In this document: positions 51,151-58,943 of the stretch, in pieces | Position numbering within the stretch: position 1 is the first letter of the stretch | Layout: the number at the start of each line of letters is the position of its first letter | Source of the DNA: an uncultured Lachnospiraceae bacterium | Lineage (GTDB): Bacteria > Bacillota > Clostridia > Lachnospirales > Lachnospiraceae | DNA: 64,000 bases | Direction of reading: 5' to 3' | Assembly: GCA_947632515.1 (NCBI GenBank) | Contig: CANRPO010000007.1 | Location: 50,079 to 114,078 of the forward strand | Position numbers and translations under genes: made by a program | The notes under the pieces: generated by a model | What the model saw: the letters and a program-made list of their open reading frames with translations, nothing else | Told to the model about the DNA's origin: nothing | The model's database searches: none

Positions 51151-51852
51151 ATGAGCAGAATAGAAGAAAATCTCCGCACAGTCAAAGCAAGAGTGGAACA
51201 GGCATGCGAAAAGAGCGGCCGGGCGGCCGGCGACGTAAAGCTGATCGCCGTCAGCAAGACAAAGCCCGTCTCCATGCTGCGCGAGGCATACGACCTGGGC
51301 TGCCGCGACTTCGGCGAGAACAAGGTGCAGGAGCTTGTGGAAAAATACGAACAGCTCCCCAAGGACATCCGCTGGCACATGATCGGCCATCTGCAGCGCA
51401 ACAAGGTCAAATATATCGTGGACAAGGTCTGCATGATCCACAGTGTCGATTCGCTGCGGCTCGCCGAGGAGATCAGCCGGGAGGCCGTAAAACACAATGT
51501 GACCGTGTCCGTTCTCGTGGAGGTCAATGTGGCGGGGGAGGAGAGCAAATTCGGCGTGACGGCGCAGGAGACCCTTCCGCTGGTAGAGCAGATCGCCAAA
51601 CTGCCGAATATTGTCGTAAAGGGATTGATGACGATAGCACCATATGTAGAGAATCCTTCGGAAAACAGACTATATTTTGAAAAATTAAAGCAAATATATG
51701 TTGACATAATTCAAAAAAACATTGATAATGTTTCTATGGAAGAACTTTCTATGGGCATGACCGGGGATTACGAAGTCGCCGTCGAGGAGGGCGCTACCTA
51801 TATCCGCGTCGGCACCGGGATTTTTGGAGAAAGACATTATCTAACCGTTTAA
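51151..51852 (+). CDS. yggS: YggS-family PLP homeostasis protein
   Basis: A 233-residue PLP-binding single-domain protein (alanine racemase N-terminal fold) that buffers pyridoxal phosphate. Signatures: L-I-A-V-S-K-T-K-P (Schiff-base Lys), F-G-E-N-K-V-Q-E, W-H-M-I-G-H-L-Q-R-N-K, V-N-V-A-G-E-E-S-K-F-G and L-S-M-G-M-T-G-D-Y-E-V-A-V. It is YlmE of the Firmicutes sepF cluster. The ATG lies 6 bases after the HlyD-like stop. Confidence 0.94.
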   Translation: MSRIEENLRTVKARVEQACEKSGRAAGDVKLIAVSKTKPVSMLREAYDLGCRDFGENKVQELVEKYEQLPKDIRWHMIGHLQRNKVKYIVDKVCMIHSVDSLRLAEEISREAVKHNVTVSVLVEVNVAGEESKFGVTAQETLPLVEQIAKLPNIVVKGLMTIAPYVENPSENRLYFEKLKQIYVDIIQKNIDNVSMEELSMGMTGDYEVAVEEGATYIRVGTGIFGERHYLTV

Positions 51853-51906
51853 GATACATAAGCGATCTGTAATGAGGCAATCGAATCAACGGAGGGTTTA
51901 TATGTT

Positions 51907-52398
51907 ATGAGTGTGATGGACAAGTTTTTGAACGCCATGAAACTGAACGATGAAGAGGACGAATATTACGACGACGATTTCTATGATGATGAGCCGGAGC
52001 CGGCCAAACGTGCCGGCGCGCCGAGAGAGGAGGCCCTCGCGGGCGAACCTGTCAAGAAGCAGACCCCCAAGGTGACGCCCATGCGTCAGATGAAGAAGAT
52101 GCCCGGAACGGGGATGGAGGTGTGCGTGATCAAGCCCACCACGGTGGAGGACGCGAGAGAGATCACGGAAACGCTCTTGGCGAACCGGACGGTGGTGCTG
52201 AATCTGGAAGGACTGGACGTGGACATTGCACAGCGGATCATCGATTTTACATCCGGTTCCTGTTTTGCGATATCCGGCAACTTACAGAAGATCTCGCATT
52301 ATATCTTTATCATCACGCCGGCGAGCGTTGATATTTCAGGTGATTTTCAGGAAATCTTATCCGGCTCGTTTGATGTGCCGATCAACAACGGAATCTAA
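51907..52398 (+). CDS. sepF: Cell division protein SepF
   Basis: A 163-residue protein that links FtsZ to the membrane. N-terminal amphipathic membrane-binding helix (M-D-K-F-L-N-A-M-K-L), acidic linker (E-E-D-E-Y-Y-D-D-D-F-Y-D-D-E), and SepF core with E-D-A-R-E-I-T-E, L-L-A-N-R-T-V-V-L-N-L-E-G-L, A-Q-R-I-I-D-F-T-S-G and F-I-I-T-P-A-S-V-D-I-S. It is followed by a terminator. ylmG, ylmH and divIVA do not follow here. Confidence 0.93.
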   Translation: MSVMDKFLNAMKLNDEEDEYYDDDFYDDEPEPAKRAGAPREEALAGEPVKKQTPKVTPMRQMKKMPGTGMEVCVIKPTTVEDAREITETLLANRTVVLNLEGLDVDIAQRIIDFTSGSCFAISGNLQKISHYIFIITPASVDISGDFQEILSGSFDVPINNGI

Positions 52399-52410
52399 GT
52401 GACGCAGATG

Positions 52411-52439
52411 ACTTCCTGGCAGCGGTGTCAGGAAGTTTT
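52411..52439 (+). terminator. Rho-independent terminator after sepF
   Basis: ACTTCCTG (52411-52418) pairs with CAGGAAGT (52429-52436), loop of 10, then UUUU. It separates sepF from aroB. Confidence 0.7.
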
Positions 52440-52476
52440 CATGTATTTATGGGCTGCGATAAGACGGAGGATACTT

Positions 52477-53586
52477 ATGGCCGAGAGGATGACGATCAAC
52501 TACGAAAAGAAACCCTGCTATGACATTGTCTTCACAGACAGCTTTGATCTGCTTGCGGACGAACTGCAGGCGCTTGACATAGAGCACAGGAGAGTGGCTG
52601 TCATTGCCGACTCCAACACGGCGGCGCTTTTTGGCGATACGGTGATACGCCTCTTAGACGGGCATTGCAGACAGACGCTCCTGCACGCTTTCCCGGCGGG
52701 GGAGGAGAACAAGACGCTCGATACCGTCCGGGACATCTATCAGGCGCTGATCGAGGCGAAATTCGACCGCAGAGATCTGCTGATCGCGCTGGGCGGCGGC
52801 GTTGTGGGCGACGTCACAGGCTTTGCGGCGGCGACCTATCTCAGGGGCGTCGATTTTGTCCAAGTCCCCACCTCGCTGATCGCGCAGTCGGACAGCAGCA
52901 TCGGCGGCAAGACGGGGGTGGACTTCGACGGCTACAAGAATATGGTGGGCGCTTTCTACATGCCAAAGCTGGTGTACATGAATGTCTCCACCTTAAAGGA
53001 ACTGGACGACAGACAGTTCTACGCGGGTTTCGCGGAAGTTATGAAACACGGTCTGATCAAGGACGCTCTGTTCTACGAATGGCTGTTGGATCACATGTAC
53101 GAGATCCACGACAGAGACGCAGGCGTACTGATGGAGATGGTCATGCGAAGCTGCGCCGTCAAGAAACTGGTGGTGGAGAAAGATCCGAAGGAGCAGGGCG
53201 ACCGCGCGCTCCTAAACTTCGGCCACACCATCGGCCACGCCATTGAGAAGTATAGGAACTTCGAGATGGCGCACGGCGAGTGTATCTCCCTCGGCATGGT
53301 GGCGGCGGCCTACGTCTCCTGGAAACGGGATCTGCTCTCCATGGACGAATACTACGAGGTGCGCGACATGTTCGTTCCCTTCAATCTGCCGATCAGCATC
53401 GACGCCATCGACCCCGAAGAGATCCTGCGCCTGACAAAATCCGACAAGAAGATGGAGGGCGGCCATGTCAAATTCATCCTGCTCAAGAAAATCGGCAGGG
53501 CAGTGATCGACAAAACCGTGACGGACGAGGAGATCCTGGCGGCTATCCGCGAAATCTATTTCAGCGATGAGGACGCAAAGGCATGA
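52477..53586 (+). CDS. aroB: 3-dehydroquinate synthase
   Basis: A 369-residue enzyme of the shikimate pathway converting DAHP to 3-dehydroquinate. NAD-binding G-G-G-V-V-G-D-V-T-G-F-A-A-A-T-Y-L-R-G, P-T-S-L-I-A-Q-S-D-S-S-I-G-G-K-T-G-V-D (active-site Lys/Asp), metal ligands in G-F-A-E-V-M-K-H-G, L-L-N-F-G-H-T-I-G-H-A-I-E and H-G-E-C-I-S-L-G-M. ATG 52477 has GGAGG at 6 bases. It overlaps lspA by 4 bases. No other aro genes are in the window. Confidence 0.95.
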   Translation: MAERMTINYEKKPCYDIVFTDSFDLLADELQALDIEHRRVAVIADSNTAALFGDTVIRLLDGHCRQTLLHAFPAGEENKTLDTVRDIYQALIEAKFDRRDLLIALGGGVVGDVTGFAAATYLRGVDFVQVPTSLIAQSDSSIGGKTGVDFDGYKNMVGAFYMPKLVYMNVSTLKELDDRQFYAGFAEVMKHGLIKDALFYEWLLDHMYEIHDRDAGVLMEMVMRSCAVKKLVVEKDPKEQGDRALLNFGHTIGHAIEKYRNFEMAHGECISLGMVAAAYVSWKRDLLSMDEYYEVRDMFVPFNLPISIDAIDPEEILRLTKSDKKMEGGHVKFILLKKIGRAVIDKTVTDEEILAAIREIYFSDEDAKA

Positions 53587-54110
53587 ATCGAAAGAAAAAA
53601 TTACTGCTGCTCTCAGATATTATCGCGATCTGCGCGCTCGTCGCCCTGGATCAGTACACCAAATATCTCGCGGTGATCCATCTGAAAGACAAGCCCGCGT
53701 ACATCATCATAAACGGCATTTTGGAGCTCAATTATCTGGAAAATAAAGGGGCTGCTTTCGGCATGCTCCAGAACCAGAAGGCGTTCTTTATCTTCGTCGC
53801 GGTGGTGATTTTAAGCGTGATCGGCTATGTGCTGTTCAAAATGCCCAACGGCAGAAAATACAGGATCCTGCATCTGCTCCTCAGTCTGATCGCGGCGGGG
53901 GCCATCGGCAACATGATCGACCGCATCCGCTTAAACTATGTGGTTGACTTTATCTACTTTGTGCTGATCAACTTTCCCATCTTTAACGTCGCGGACATGT
54001 ACGTCACCGTTTCCACCGCGGTGTTGGTCATCCTGCTGTTGTTTGTCTACAAGGAGGACGATCTGCACTTTATCGGTTTCAAACAGAAACGCTACCGCGA
54101 ATTAAAATAA
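53583..54110 (+). CDS. lspA: Lipoprotein signal peptidase (SPase II)
   Basis: A 175-residue inner-membrane aspartyl protease that removes lipoprotein signal peptides after lipidation. Four membrane helices and the two catalytic Asp motifs G-N-M-I-D-R and F-N-V-A-D-M-Y-V, plus the N-K-G-A-A-F-G and V-V-D-F-I pieces. It overlaps aroB and precedes rluD, as in other Firmicutes (lspA-rluD). The D,D-carboxypeptidase of this window would be one of its substrates. Confidence 0.95.
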   Translation: MNRKKKLLLLSDIIAICALVALDQYTKYLAVIHLKDKPAYIIINGILELNYLENKGAAFGMLQNQKAFFIFVAVVILSVIGYVLFKMPNGRKYRILHLLLSLIAAGAIGNMIDRIRLNYVVDFIYFVLINFPIFNVADMYVTVSTAVLVILLLFVYKEDDLHFIGFKQKRYRELK

Positions 54111-54119
54111 GGACTTCCT

Positions 54120-55034
54120 ATGGAACAGTTTACCTATCAGATCGGTCCCGGCGAGGACGATGAGAGACTCGACAAATGGATCAGCGCGGCGTTCCCCGAT
54201 CTGTCCCGCGCCTATATTCAGAAATGTATTCGGGACAACAGCGTTCTTATCAACGGCAGACCGCAGAAATCCGGCTATCGGCTGCGCGTGGAGGACGAGA
54301 TCGTCTTCTCCATCCCGGAGGCCGCAGAGCCTGCCATCGAGGCAGAGGACATTCCCTTGGACATTCTCTATGAGGATGAAGACCTTCTCATTGTCAATAA
54401 GCCCAAGGGCATGGTCGTACACCCCGCGCCCGGCCATTACAGCGGCACTCTGGTCAACGCGGTGCTGTATCACTGTAAGGGGCGGCTGTCCGGCATCAAC
54501 GGCGTCCTGCGCCCCGGCATCGTGCACCGCATCGACCGGGACACGACAGGTTCCCTGATCGTCTGCAAGAACGACCGCGCCCACAATGCCATTGCAACAC
54601 AGCTCAAAGAGCACAGCATCACCCGCAGTTACCGCGCCATCGTCCACGGCGTCATCAGAGACGAAAACGGCGTGATCGACGCGCCCATCGGCAGAGATCC
54701 AAAAGATCGGAAACGCATGGCTGTCAACGAGCTGCACGGCAAACGTGCCGTTACCCGCTATACCGTACTGGAGCGTTTTCGGGAATACACCTACGTCGAG
54801 TGCCGGCTGGAGACGGGGCGCACCCATCAGATCCGCGTGCATATGGCAAGCGTCGGTCATCCCGTGCTGGGAGATCAGGTATACTCCCGCCGAAATGCGC
54901 CCTATCGCCTGGAGGGGCAGGTCCTTCACGCGATGGTGATCGGTTTCCGGCATCCCGCCACAGAGCGGTACATGGAGATCGCCGCGCCGCTGCCGGATTA
55001 CTTCGAGCATTTGCTGCAAATACTTCCGCGCTGA
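54120..55034 (+). CDS. rluD: RluD/RluA-family 23S rRNA pseudouridine synthase
   Basis: A 304-residue RNA pseudouridine synthase: N-terminal S4 domain (R-L-D-K-W-I-S-A-A-F-P-D-L-S-R-A-Y-I-Q-K), I-N-K-P-K-G-M-V-V-H-P-A-P-G-H as V-N-K-P-K-G, the catalytic-Asp loop P-G-I-V-H-R-I-D-R-D-T-T-G-S-L, and E-T-G-R-T-H-Q-I-R-V-H-M. The exact target uridines cannot be read from the sequence. It follows lspA after 9 bases. Confidence 0.93.
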   Translation: MEQFTYQIGPGEDDERLDKWISAAFPDLSRAYIQKCIRDNSVLINGRPQKSGYRLRVEDEIVFSIPEAAEPAIEAEDIPLDILYEDEDLLIVNKPKGMVVHPAPGHYSGTLVNAVLYHCKGRLSGINGVLRPGIVHRIDRDTTGSLIVCKNDRAHNAIATQLKEHSITRSYRAIVHGVIRDENGVIDAPIGRDPKDRKRMAVNELHGKRAVTRYTVLERFREYTYVECRLETGRTHQIRVHMASVGHPVLGDQVYSRRNAPYRLEGQVLHAMVIGFRHPATERYMEIAAPLPDYFEHLLQILPR

Positions 55035-55088
55035 ATCGGTTCCCGCTATACCCGATTTTGACATTATAAAAGTTTTTTTGCCTCAGTG

Positions 55089-55117
55089 TTGTAAAAAATA
55101 CGCATTTGTGCTATTAT
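55089..55117 (+). promoter_or_regulatory. Sigma-A promoter
   Basis: TTGTAA (55089-55094), 17-base spacer, TATTAT (55112-55117). Transcription would start near 55124. Because it lies inside the longest open frame of the next gene, it supports the start at 55214. Confidence 0.6.
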
Positions 55118-55123
55118 CGTACT

Positions 55124-55188
55124 TGTATTATCTACTTGGATCATGTGCTCAAAGGCGAGCGAAAGACACGGGCTCACCGTGTCTTTTT
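55124..55188 (+). ncRNA. Candidate attenuator leader or small RNA
   Basis: Between the promoter at 55089-55117 and the gene at 55214 stands a complete intrinsic terminator: AAAGACACGG (55162-55171) and CCGTGTCTTT (55177-55186), loop of 5, then U-rich to 55188. The predicted transcript is about 65 bases. GCTC (55147-55150) and GAGC (55157-55160) could pair with each other or, alternatively, GAGC with GCTC inside the terminator loop (55172-55175), a weak hint of switching. Whether it is a leader or a free RNA cannot be told by eye. Confidence 0.4.
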
Positions 55189-55213
55189 ATGCAGTAAAAA
55201 GAATGGAGCCAAT

Positions 55214-55615
55214 ATGAAATTTTTTTCTTTGACGGCTACAGAAGAGAATCCGGAAGACTTGCAGGCGGAATATAAGGATGCGCAGGAGATCGGAAAGCTC
55301 CGACTCGGCTTGCGGCGGCTCTATTTTCGTTCTGCCCGCAAGATTTTTTACATACCCTATACTGAGATTCATCGTTATTTCCGCCGCGTGATGCTTGTCC
55401 CTGCGAAACTGTGCTGCGGGAGAGGAGATCTCGCCATCGAGCATCTCGTCATCTGCGACGCCGAGAGAGAACTGGCGCAGATCCAGCTCCCCGGTTCCCA
55501 TGCGGCCAAGGTGCTGATGGAGCGGATGGGCGCCCTCGCGCCCGGCGCGATCGCGGGAATGCCCGCAAATGCGCCCGGTACCGAAAACGGCGGGAGAGGG
55601 GAGAGCGCGCAATGA
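55214..55615 (+). CDS. Hypothetical protein, 133 aa
   Basis: I do not recognise this family. Cytosolic, mixed alpha/beta: A-R-K-I-F-Y-I-P-Y-T-E-I-H-R-Y-F-R-R-V (residues ~40-60), C-C-G-R-G-D-L-A-I-E-H-L-V-I-C-D, and a Gly/Ala/Pro-rich C-terminus. The pattern of strands is consistent with a small PH-like or sensor fold, a guess only. GGAG precedes ATG 55214. Its stop overlaps the next gene (ATGA), so the two are coupled. Confidence 0.65.
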   Translation: MKFFSLTATEENPEDLQAEYKDAQEIGKLRLGLRRLYFRSARKIFYIPYTEIHRYFRRVMLVPAKLCCGRGDLAIEHLVICDAERELAQIQLPGSHAAKVLMERMGALAPGAIAGMPANAPGTENGGRGESAQ

Positions 55616-56106
55616 CCGTTGACGAGACGCTGCAGGCTCTTCTGCGATCCTATAAGCGATACTACAACATCAAGACAGAGGATGTCCCCGCACCCTTTGC
55701 CGCCGAGGCGGCTTTTCACACCCACGACGAACAGTATTTTCTCGTGAGATCGGCGACTCTGGCTGAGGCGGACGCCCACGAGTATGTCTTCTTCGTGACG
55801 GCGCAGAATTTAAGTCTCGCCGACGCGCAGCGTCTGGTGGAGGACGCCTGGAGGGAGGGTTTATCAAGAGTTGTCCCTCACGCCAATCATCGCAGCACAG
55901 ACGTCGTGCTGATCATGCTGGCAGAACAGATCGCCGCCGGCGTTTCAGATTACGTCAAAAAGGTGAAACGCTACAAAAGTTACCGTCACACCCTGCAAGG
56001 GTGGAGCCATTTTTCCGTGGTTGCTATGGAGACCTCTACAGGAAATTTTTTCTGTAACAGACGGGGAAAAAATTTGAAGAGGCTCTTTCGCAATATCCGA
56101 AACTGA
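55612..56106 (+). CDS. Hypothetical protein, 164 aa
   Basis: Unknown. The first 100 residues are acidic/mixed (H-T-H-D-E-Q-Y-F-L-V-R, E-Y-V-F-F-V-T-A-Q-N-L-S), then A-E-Q-I-A-A-G-V-S-D-Y-V-K-K-V-K-R-Y-K-S and a basic C-terminus. No membrane helix or signal peptide. Starts with ATG inside the previous stop, with GGGAGAGGGG upstream. It precedes a weak terminator (TGATCCGC-AGA-GCGGATCA at 56104-56122) and cstA. Together with the upstream gene it forms a two-gene unit behind the leader at 55.1 kb. Confidence 0.65.
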   Translation: MTVDETLQALLRSYKRYYNIKTEDVPAPFAAEAAFHTHDEQYFLVRSATLAEADAHEYVFFVTAQNLSLADAQRLVEDAWREGLSRVVPHANHRSTDVVLIMLAEQIAAGVSDYVKKVKRYKSYRHTLQGWSHFSVVAMETSTGNFFCNRRGKNLKRLFRNIRN

Positions 56107-56126
56107 TCCGCAGAGCGGATCAATTT
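56104..56126 (+). terminator. Weak terminator-like hairpin
   Basis: TGATCCGC (56104-56111) pairs with GCGGATCA (56115-56122) over a 3-base loop, followed by a short U-rich ATTTT. It starts inside the 3' end of the hypothetical gene. Confidence 0.45.
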
Positions 56127-56163
56127 TCGGGCAATGAAAAAGAGAAGAAAGAGGTGTTTAACT

Positions 56164-57861
56164 ATGACTGCGATTTTGATTATCGTAGCTGCAATCGCTT
56201 TGCTGGTGCTGGGCTATGTCTTCTACGGCTCATGGCTGGCAAAACAGTGGGGTATCGACCCCGGCAGAAAGACGCCTGCTGTCGAACTGGAGGACGGTGT
56301 TGACTACGTCGCCGCTAAGCCGGCCGTACTGATGGGTCACCACTTCTCATCCATCGCAGGCGCAGGCCCGATCAACGGGCCGATCCAGGCATCCGTTTTC
56401 GGATGGCTGCCCGTATTTTTATGGTGCGTCATCGGAGGTATCTTCTTCGGTGGACTGCAGGACTTCGGTTCCCTGTTCGCATCGATCCGCCACGGCGGTA
56501 AATCCGTGGGTGAGATCATCAAAGATTCCATGGGAGACAGAGCGAAGAAACTTTTCATCATCTTCGCCCTGCTGGTGCTGATCCTGGTTATCGCGTCCTT
56601 CGTGAACGTGGTAGCGGGCACCTTCGCCTCCACCAATCCGTTCGGCTTTACTAGCGGCCCTACCGGAAACGAGACGACGGCGATCATCTCCCTTCTGTTT
56701 ATCGTGCTGGCGATCGTCTATGGTCTGGTAACCAACCGTCTGGGTGTCAAGACACTGCCTGCCAGCATCGGCGGTATCGTCTGCATCGTACTGATGATCG
56801 CGCTGGGCTTGAACTTCGGTTTCGCCATGAACCGCACGGCATGGATCATCATGATCGGCGCGTACATCACAATAGCGTCTCTGGTTCCCGTGTGGATCCT
56901 GCTGCAGCCCCGTGACTATCTGTCAAGTTTCCTGCTCTATGCAATGATGGCGGTGGCGCTGATCGGTATTTTCTTCTCGGCGTTCTCCGGGACGGCGACC
57001 TTCGAGATCCCGGTATTCACGGGCTGGAAGACCAGCATCGGCACACTGTTCCCGGCGCTGTTCATCACGGTTGCCTGCGGCGCATGCTCAGGTTTCCATA
57101 GCCTGATTTCCACAGGTACGTCTTCCAAGCAGCTTGCCAACGAGAAGGACGCGAAACCCATCGGTTACGGCTCCATGCTGATCGAGTCCGCTCTGGGTAT
57201 CATCTCCCTGATCGCGGTAGGTATGGTATTCAACGCTTACACCAACGGCGATTTCGGCTCCCCGGCGGCGGCGTTCGCGGCAGGTATCGCGACCATGTTC
57301 GGCACGGAAGAGTCCGCGGTTTACCACACGATCTACGCGCTGCTGACGCTGGCGGTCTCCGTATTCGCGCTGACCAGTCTGGATACGGGTACCCGTCTGA
57401 GCCGTTTCATGTTCTCCGAGCTGTTCTTAAAGAAGGGTGAGGCGACCTACAAGGACGCTACCGGCATCCGCAAGGTGCTCGCTTATCCTCTGACAGGCAC
57501 GCTCCTCATGGTTGTGATCGGCTGTGTTTTAGGCGGTCTGAGCCTGAGCCAGATCTGGGGTCTGTTCGGCGCGGCGAACCAGCTCCTCGCGGGCATCGCC
57601 CTGATGGCGGTTGCCGCATGGCTGGGAAATGCCGGAAAGAACAACAAAATGTTCTATATTCCTATGGTATTCATGCTCGTTGCCACGATCACCAGCCTGG
57701 TGATGACCGTTATCACCAAGATCAAGGCGGTTGCAGGCGGCGCAGCGGCGTGGGGCGACTGGTTCCAGATGCTCTTCGCGGCCGCTATGGTTATCCTGGC
57801 GCTCTTCCTTGTAGTGGAGGGCATTCAGACATTCAGTTCTCAGGCAAAGAAGAAGGCATAA
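56164..57861 (+). CDS. cstA: Carbon starvation protein CstA, pyruvate/peptide transporter family
   Basis: A 565-residue membrane protein with more than a dozen helices. Characteristic G-Y-V-F-Y-G-S-W-L-A-K near the start, A-K-P-A-V-L-M-G-H-H-F-S-S-I-A-G-A-G-P-I-N-G-P-I, G-G-L-Q-D-F-G-S-L-F-A-S-I-R-H-G-G-K-S, C-G-A-C-S-G-F-H-S-L-I-S-T-G-T-S-S-K-Q and S-L-D-T-G-T-R-L-S-R. CstA proteins import peptides or pyruvate during carbon limitation. ATG 56164 follows AAAGAGG; an in-frame ATG at 56134 has no site. It is followed by a strong terminator. Confidence 0.93.
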   Translation: MTAILIIVAAIALLVLGYVFYGSWLAKQWGIDPGRKTPAVELEDGVDYVAAKPAVLMGHHFSSIAGAGPINGPIQASVFGWLPVFLWCVIGGIFFGGLQDFGSLFASIRHGGKSVGEIIKDSMGDRAKKLFIIFALLVLILVIASFVNVVAGTFASTNPFGFTSGPTGNETTAIISLLFIVLAIVYGLVTNRLGVKTLPASIGGIVCIVLMIALGLNFGFAMNRTAWIIMIGAYITIASLVPVWILLQPRDYLSSFLLYAMMAVALIGIFFSAFSGTATFEIPVFTGWKTSIGTLFPALFITVACGACSGFHSLISTGTSSKQLANEKDAKPIGYGSMLIESALGIISLIAVGMVFNAYTNGDFGSPAAAFAAGIATMFGTEESAVYHTIYALLTLAVSVFALTSLDTGTRLSRFMFSELFLKKGEATYKDATGIRKVLAYPLTGTLLMVVIGCVLGGLSLSQIWGLFGAANQLLAGIALMAVAAWLGNAGKNNKMFYIPMVFMLVATITSLVMTVITKIKAVAGGAAAWGDWFQMLFAAAMVILALFLVVEGIQTFSSQAKKKA

Positions 57862-57904
57862 GGATGACGCTCTGAAATAATCAGATTTGATCTGACATCA
57901 CAAG

Positions 57905-57943
57905 ACGCCATGCGAAAGGACATCCGATCGCATGGCGTTTTTT
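57905..57943 (+). terminator. Rho-independent terminator after cstA
   Basis: ACGCCATGCGA (57905-57915) pairs perfectly with TCGCATGGCGT (57928-57938), followed by UUUUUU. Confidence 0.85.
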
Positions 57944-57969
57944 ATCACTGCAGAAATCGTTTTGAATGT

Positions 57970-57998
57970 TTGCGTTTTCATGGAAAACCGTATATAAT
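57970..57998 (+). promoter_or_regulatory. Sigma-A promoter for the cytidylate-kinase-like gene
   Basis: TTGCGT (57970-57975), 17-base spacer, TATAAT (57993-57998), about 70 bases before ATG 58075. Confidence 0.6.
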
Positions 57999-58074
57999 AT
58001 AAATATCTGAACAGACGCGGTTTCCGCGCCTGTATCAAGGACAAAATTTCATGACAGAAAGGGGAGATTGTTCT

Positions 58075-58701
58075 ATGAATACGATCATTACCATCGGTCG
58101 GCAGTTCGGCTCGGGCGGCCGCGAGATCGGACAGAAGGTAGCCGACTATTTCGGCATTAAATTTTACGATAAAGAGCTCCTGTCGAGGGCGGCGAAGGAG
58201 AGCGGTTTCTGCGAGGAGATGATTCAGAACCACGACGAGCGTCCCACCAACTCCTTCCTCTATAATCTGGTGATGGACACCTATTCCTTCGGCTATAATT
58301 CCTCCTCCTTCGTGGATATGCCGATCAGCCACAAGGTGTTTCTGGCGCAGTTCGACACGATCAAGAAGATCGCGAACGAGGGGCCTTGCGTGATCGTCGG
58401 CAGATGCGCGGACTATGCGCTGCACGATTACCAGAACTGCCTGCACCTCTTCATCCATGCGGATCAGAAGAGCAAGATCAAACGCGTCATGGAGCGCTAC
58501 GACGACATTACCACGGAGCAGAAGGCCATCGACATGATGACCAAAAAGGATAAGTCCAGACAGAGCTATTACAACTATTATTCCTCCAAGAAGTGGGGGA
58601 GGGCAGACAGCTACGATCTGTCCATCAACAGCGGCGTACTCGGCATCGACGGCTCCGTCAAGCTGATCGCACAGTTCGTCGAGGACTTCGAGAATCGGTA
58701 G
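58075..58701 (+). CDS. Cytidylate kinase-like family protein
   Basis: A 208-residue P-loop kinase of the cytidylate-kinase-like family: I-T-I-G-R-Q-F-G-S-G-G-R-E-I-G (Walker A variant G-x-x-x-S/G-G-R-E), F-Y-D-K-E-L-L, C-V-I-V-G-R-C-A-D-Y, L-H-L-F-I-H-A and K-D-K-S-R-Q-S-Y-Y. It lacks the typical CMP-binding inserts of true Cmk, so the substrate is unknown. ATG 58075 with GGGGAG is preferred over ATG 58051. It has its own promoter and terminator. Confidence 0.82.
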   Translation: MNTIITIGRQFGSGGREIGQKVADYFGIKFYDKELLSRAAKESGFCEEMIQNHDERPTNSFLYNLVMDTYSFGYNSSSFVDMPISHKVFLAQFDTIKKIANEGPCVIVGRCADYALHDYQNCLHLFIHADQKSKIKRVMERYDDITTEQKAIDMMTKKDKSRQSYYNYYSSKKWGRADSYDLSINSGVLGIDGSVKLIAQFVEDFENR

Positions 58702-58740
58702 ACTTATATTCGTCAGAAAAACAGACATTCCAGGCAGGAG

Positions 58741-58776
58741 AGCGTTTGTTGGGAGAAAGTACCAACGGACGCTTTT
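58741..58776 (+). terminator. Rho-independent terminator
   Basis: AGCGTTTGTTGG (58741-58752) pairs with CCAACGGACGCT (58762-58773, two G-U pairs), then UUUU. It ends the cytidylate-kinase-like gene. Confidence 0.7.
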
Positions 58777-58828
58777 CTGCATTGAAAAGCAAAAGACAGA
58801 CAGGGGCGATGAAAAAGCGTTTATGTAA

Positions 58829-58857
58829 TTGAAAGCAAGCAGCGTTTTTGATATACT
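58829..58857 (+). promoter_or_regulatory. Sigma-A promoter for the HipA-like module
   Basis: TTGAAA (58829-58834), 17-base spacer, TATACT (58852-58857), about 85 bases before the kinase start. Confidence 0.65.
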
Positions 58858-58943
58858 CAAAAAGAAGAATCGGCGGCTGACTTGATCAGAATCCCCAAAA
58901 CTGCGACCTTAAAAATATATCGCGGCAGAGAGGAGGCGGCAGA

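Noticed and set aside
50122..51495. 457-residue antisense frame across the HlyD-like gene and yggS
   Set aside because: Hydrophobic/Val-rich translation opposite real genes with clear ribosome binding sites; no family motifs.
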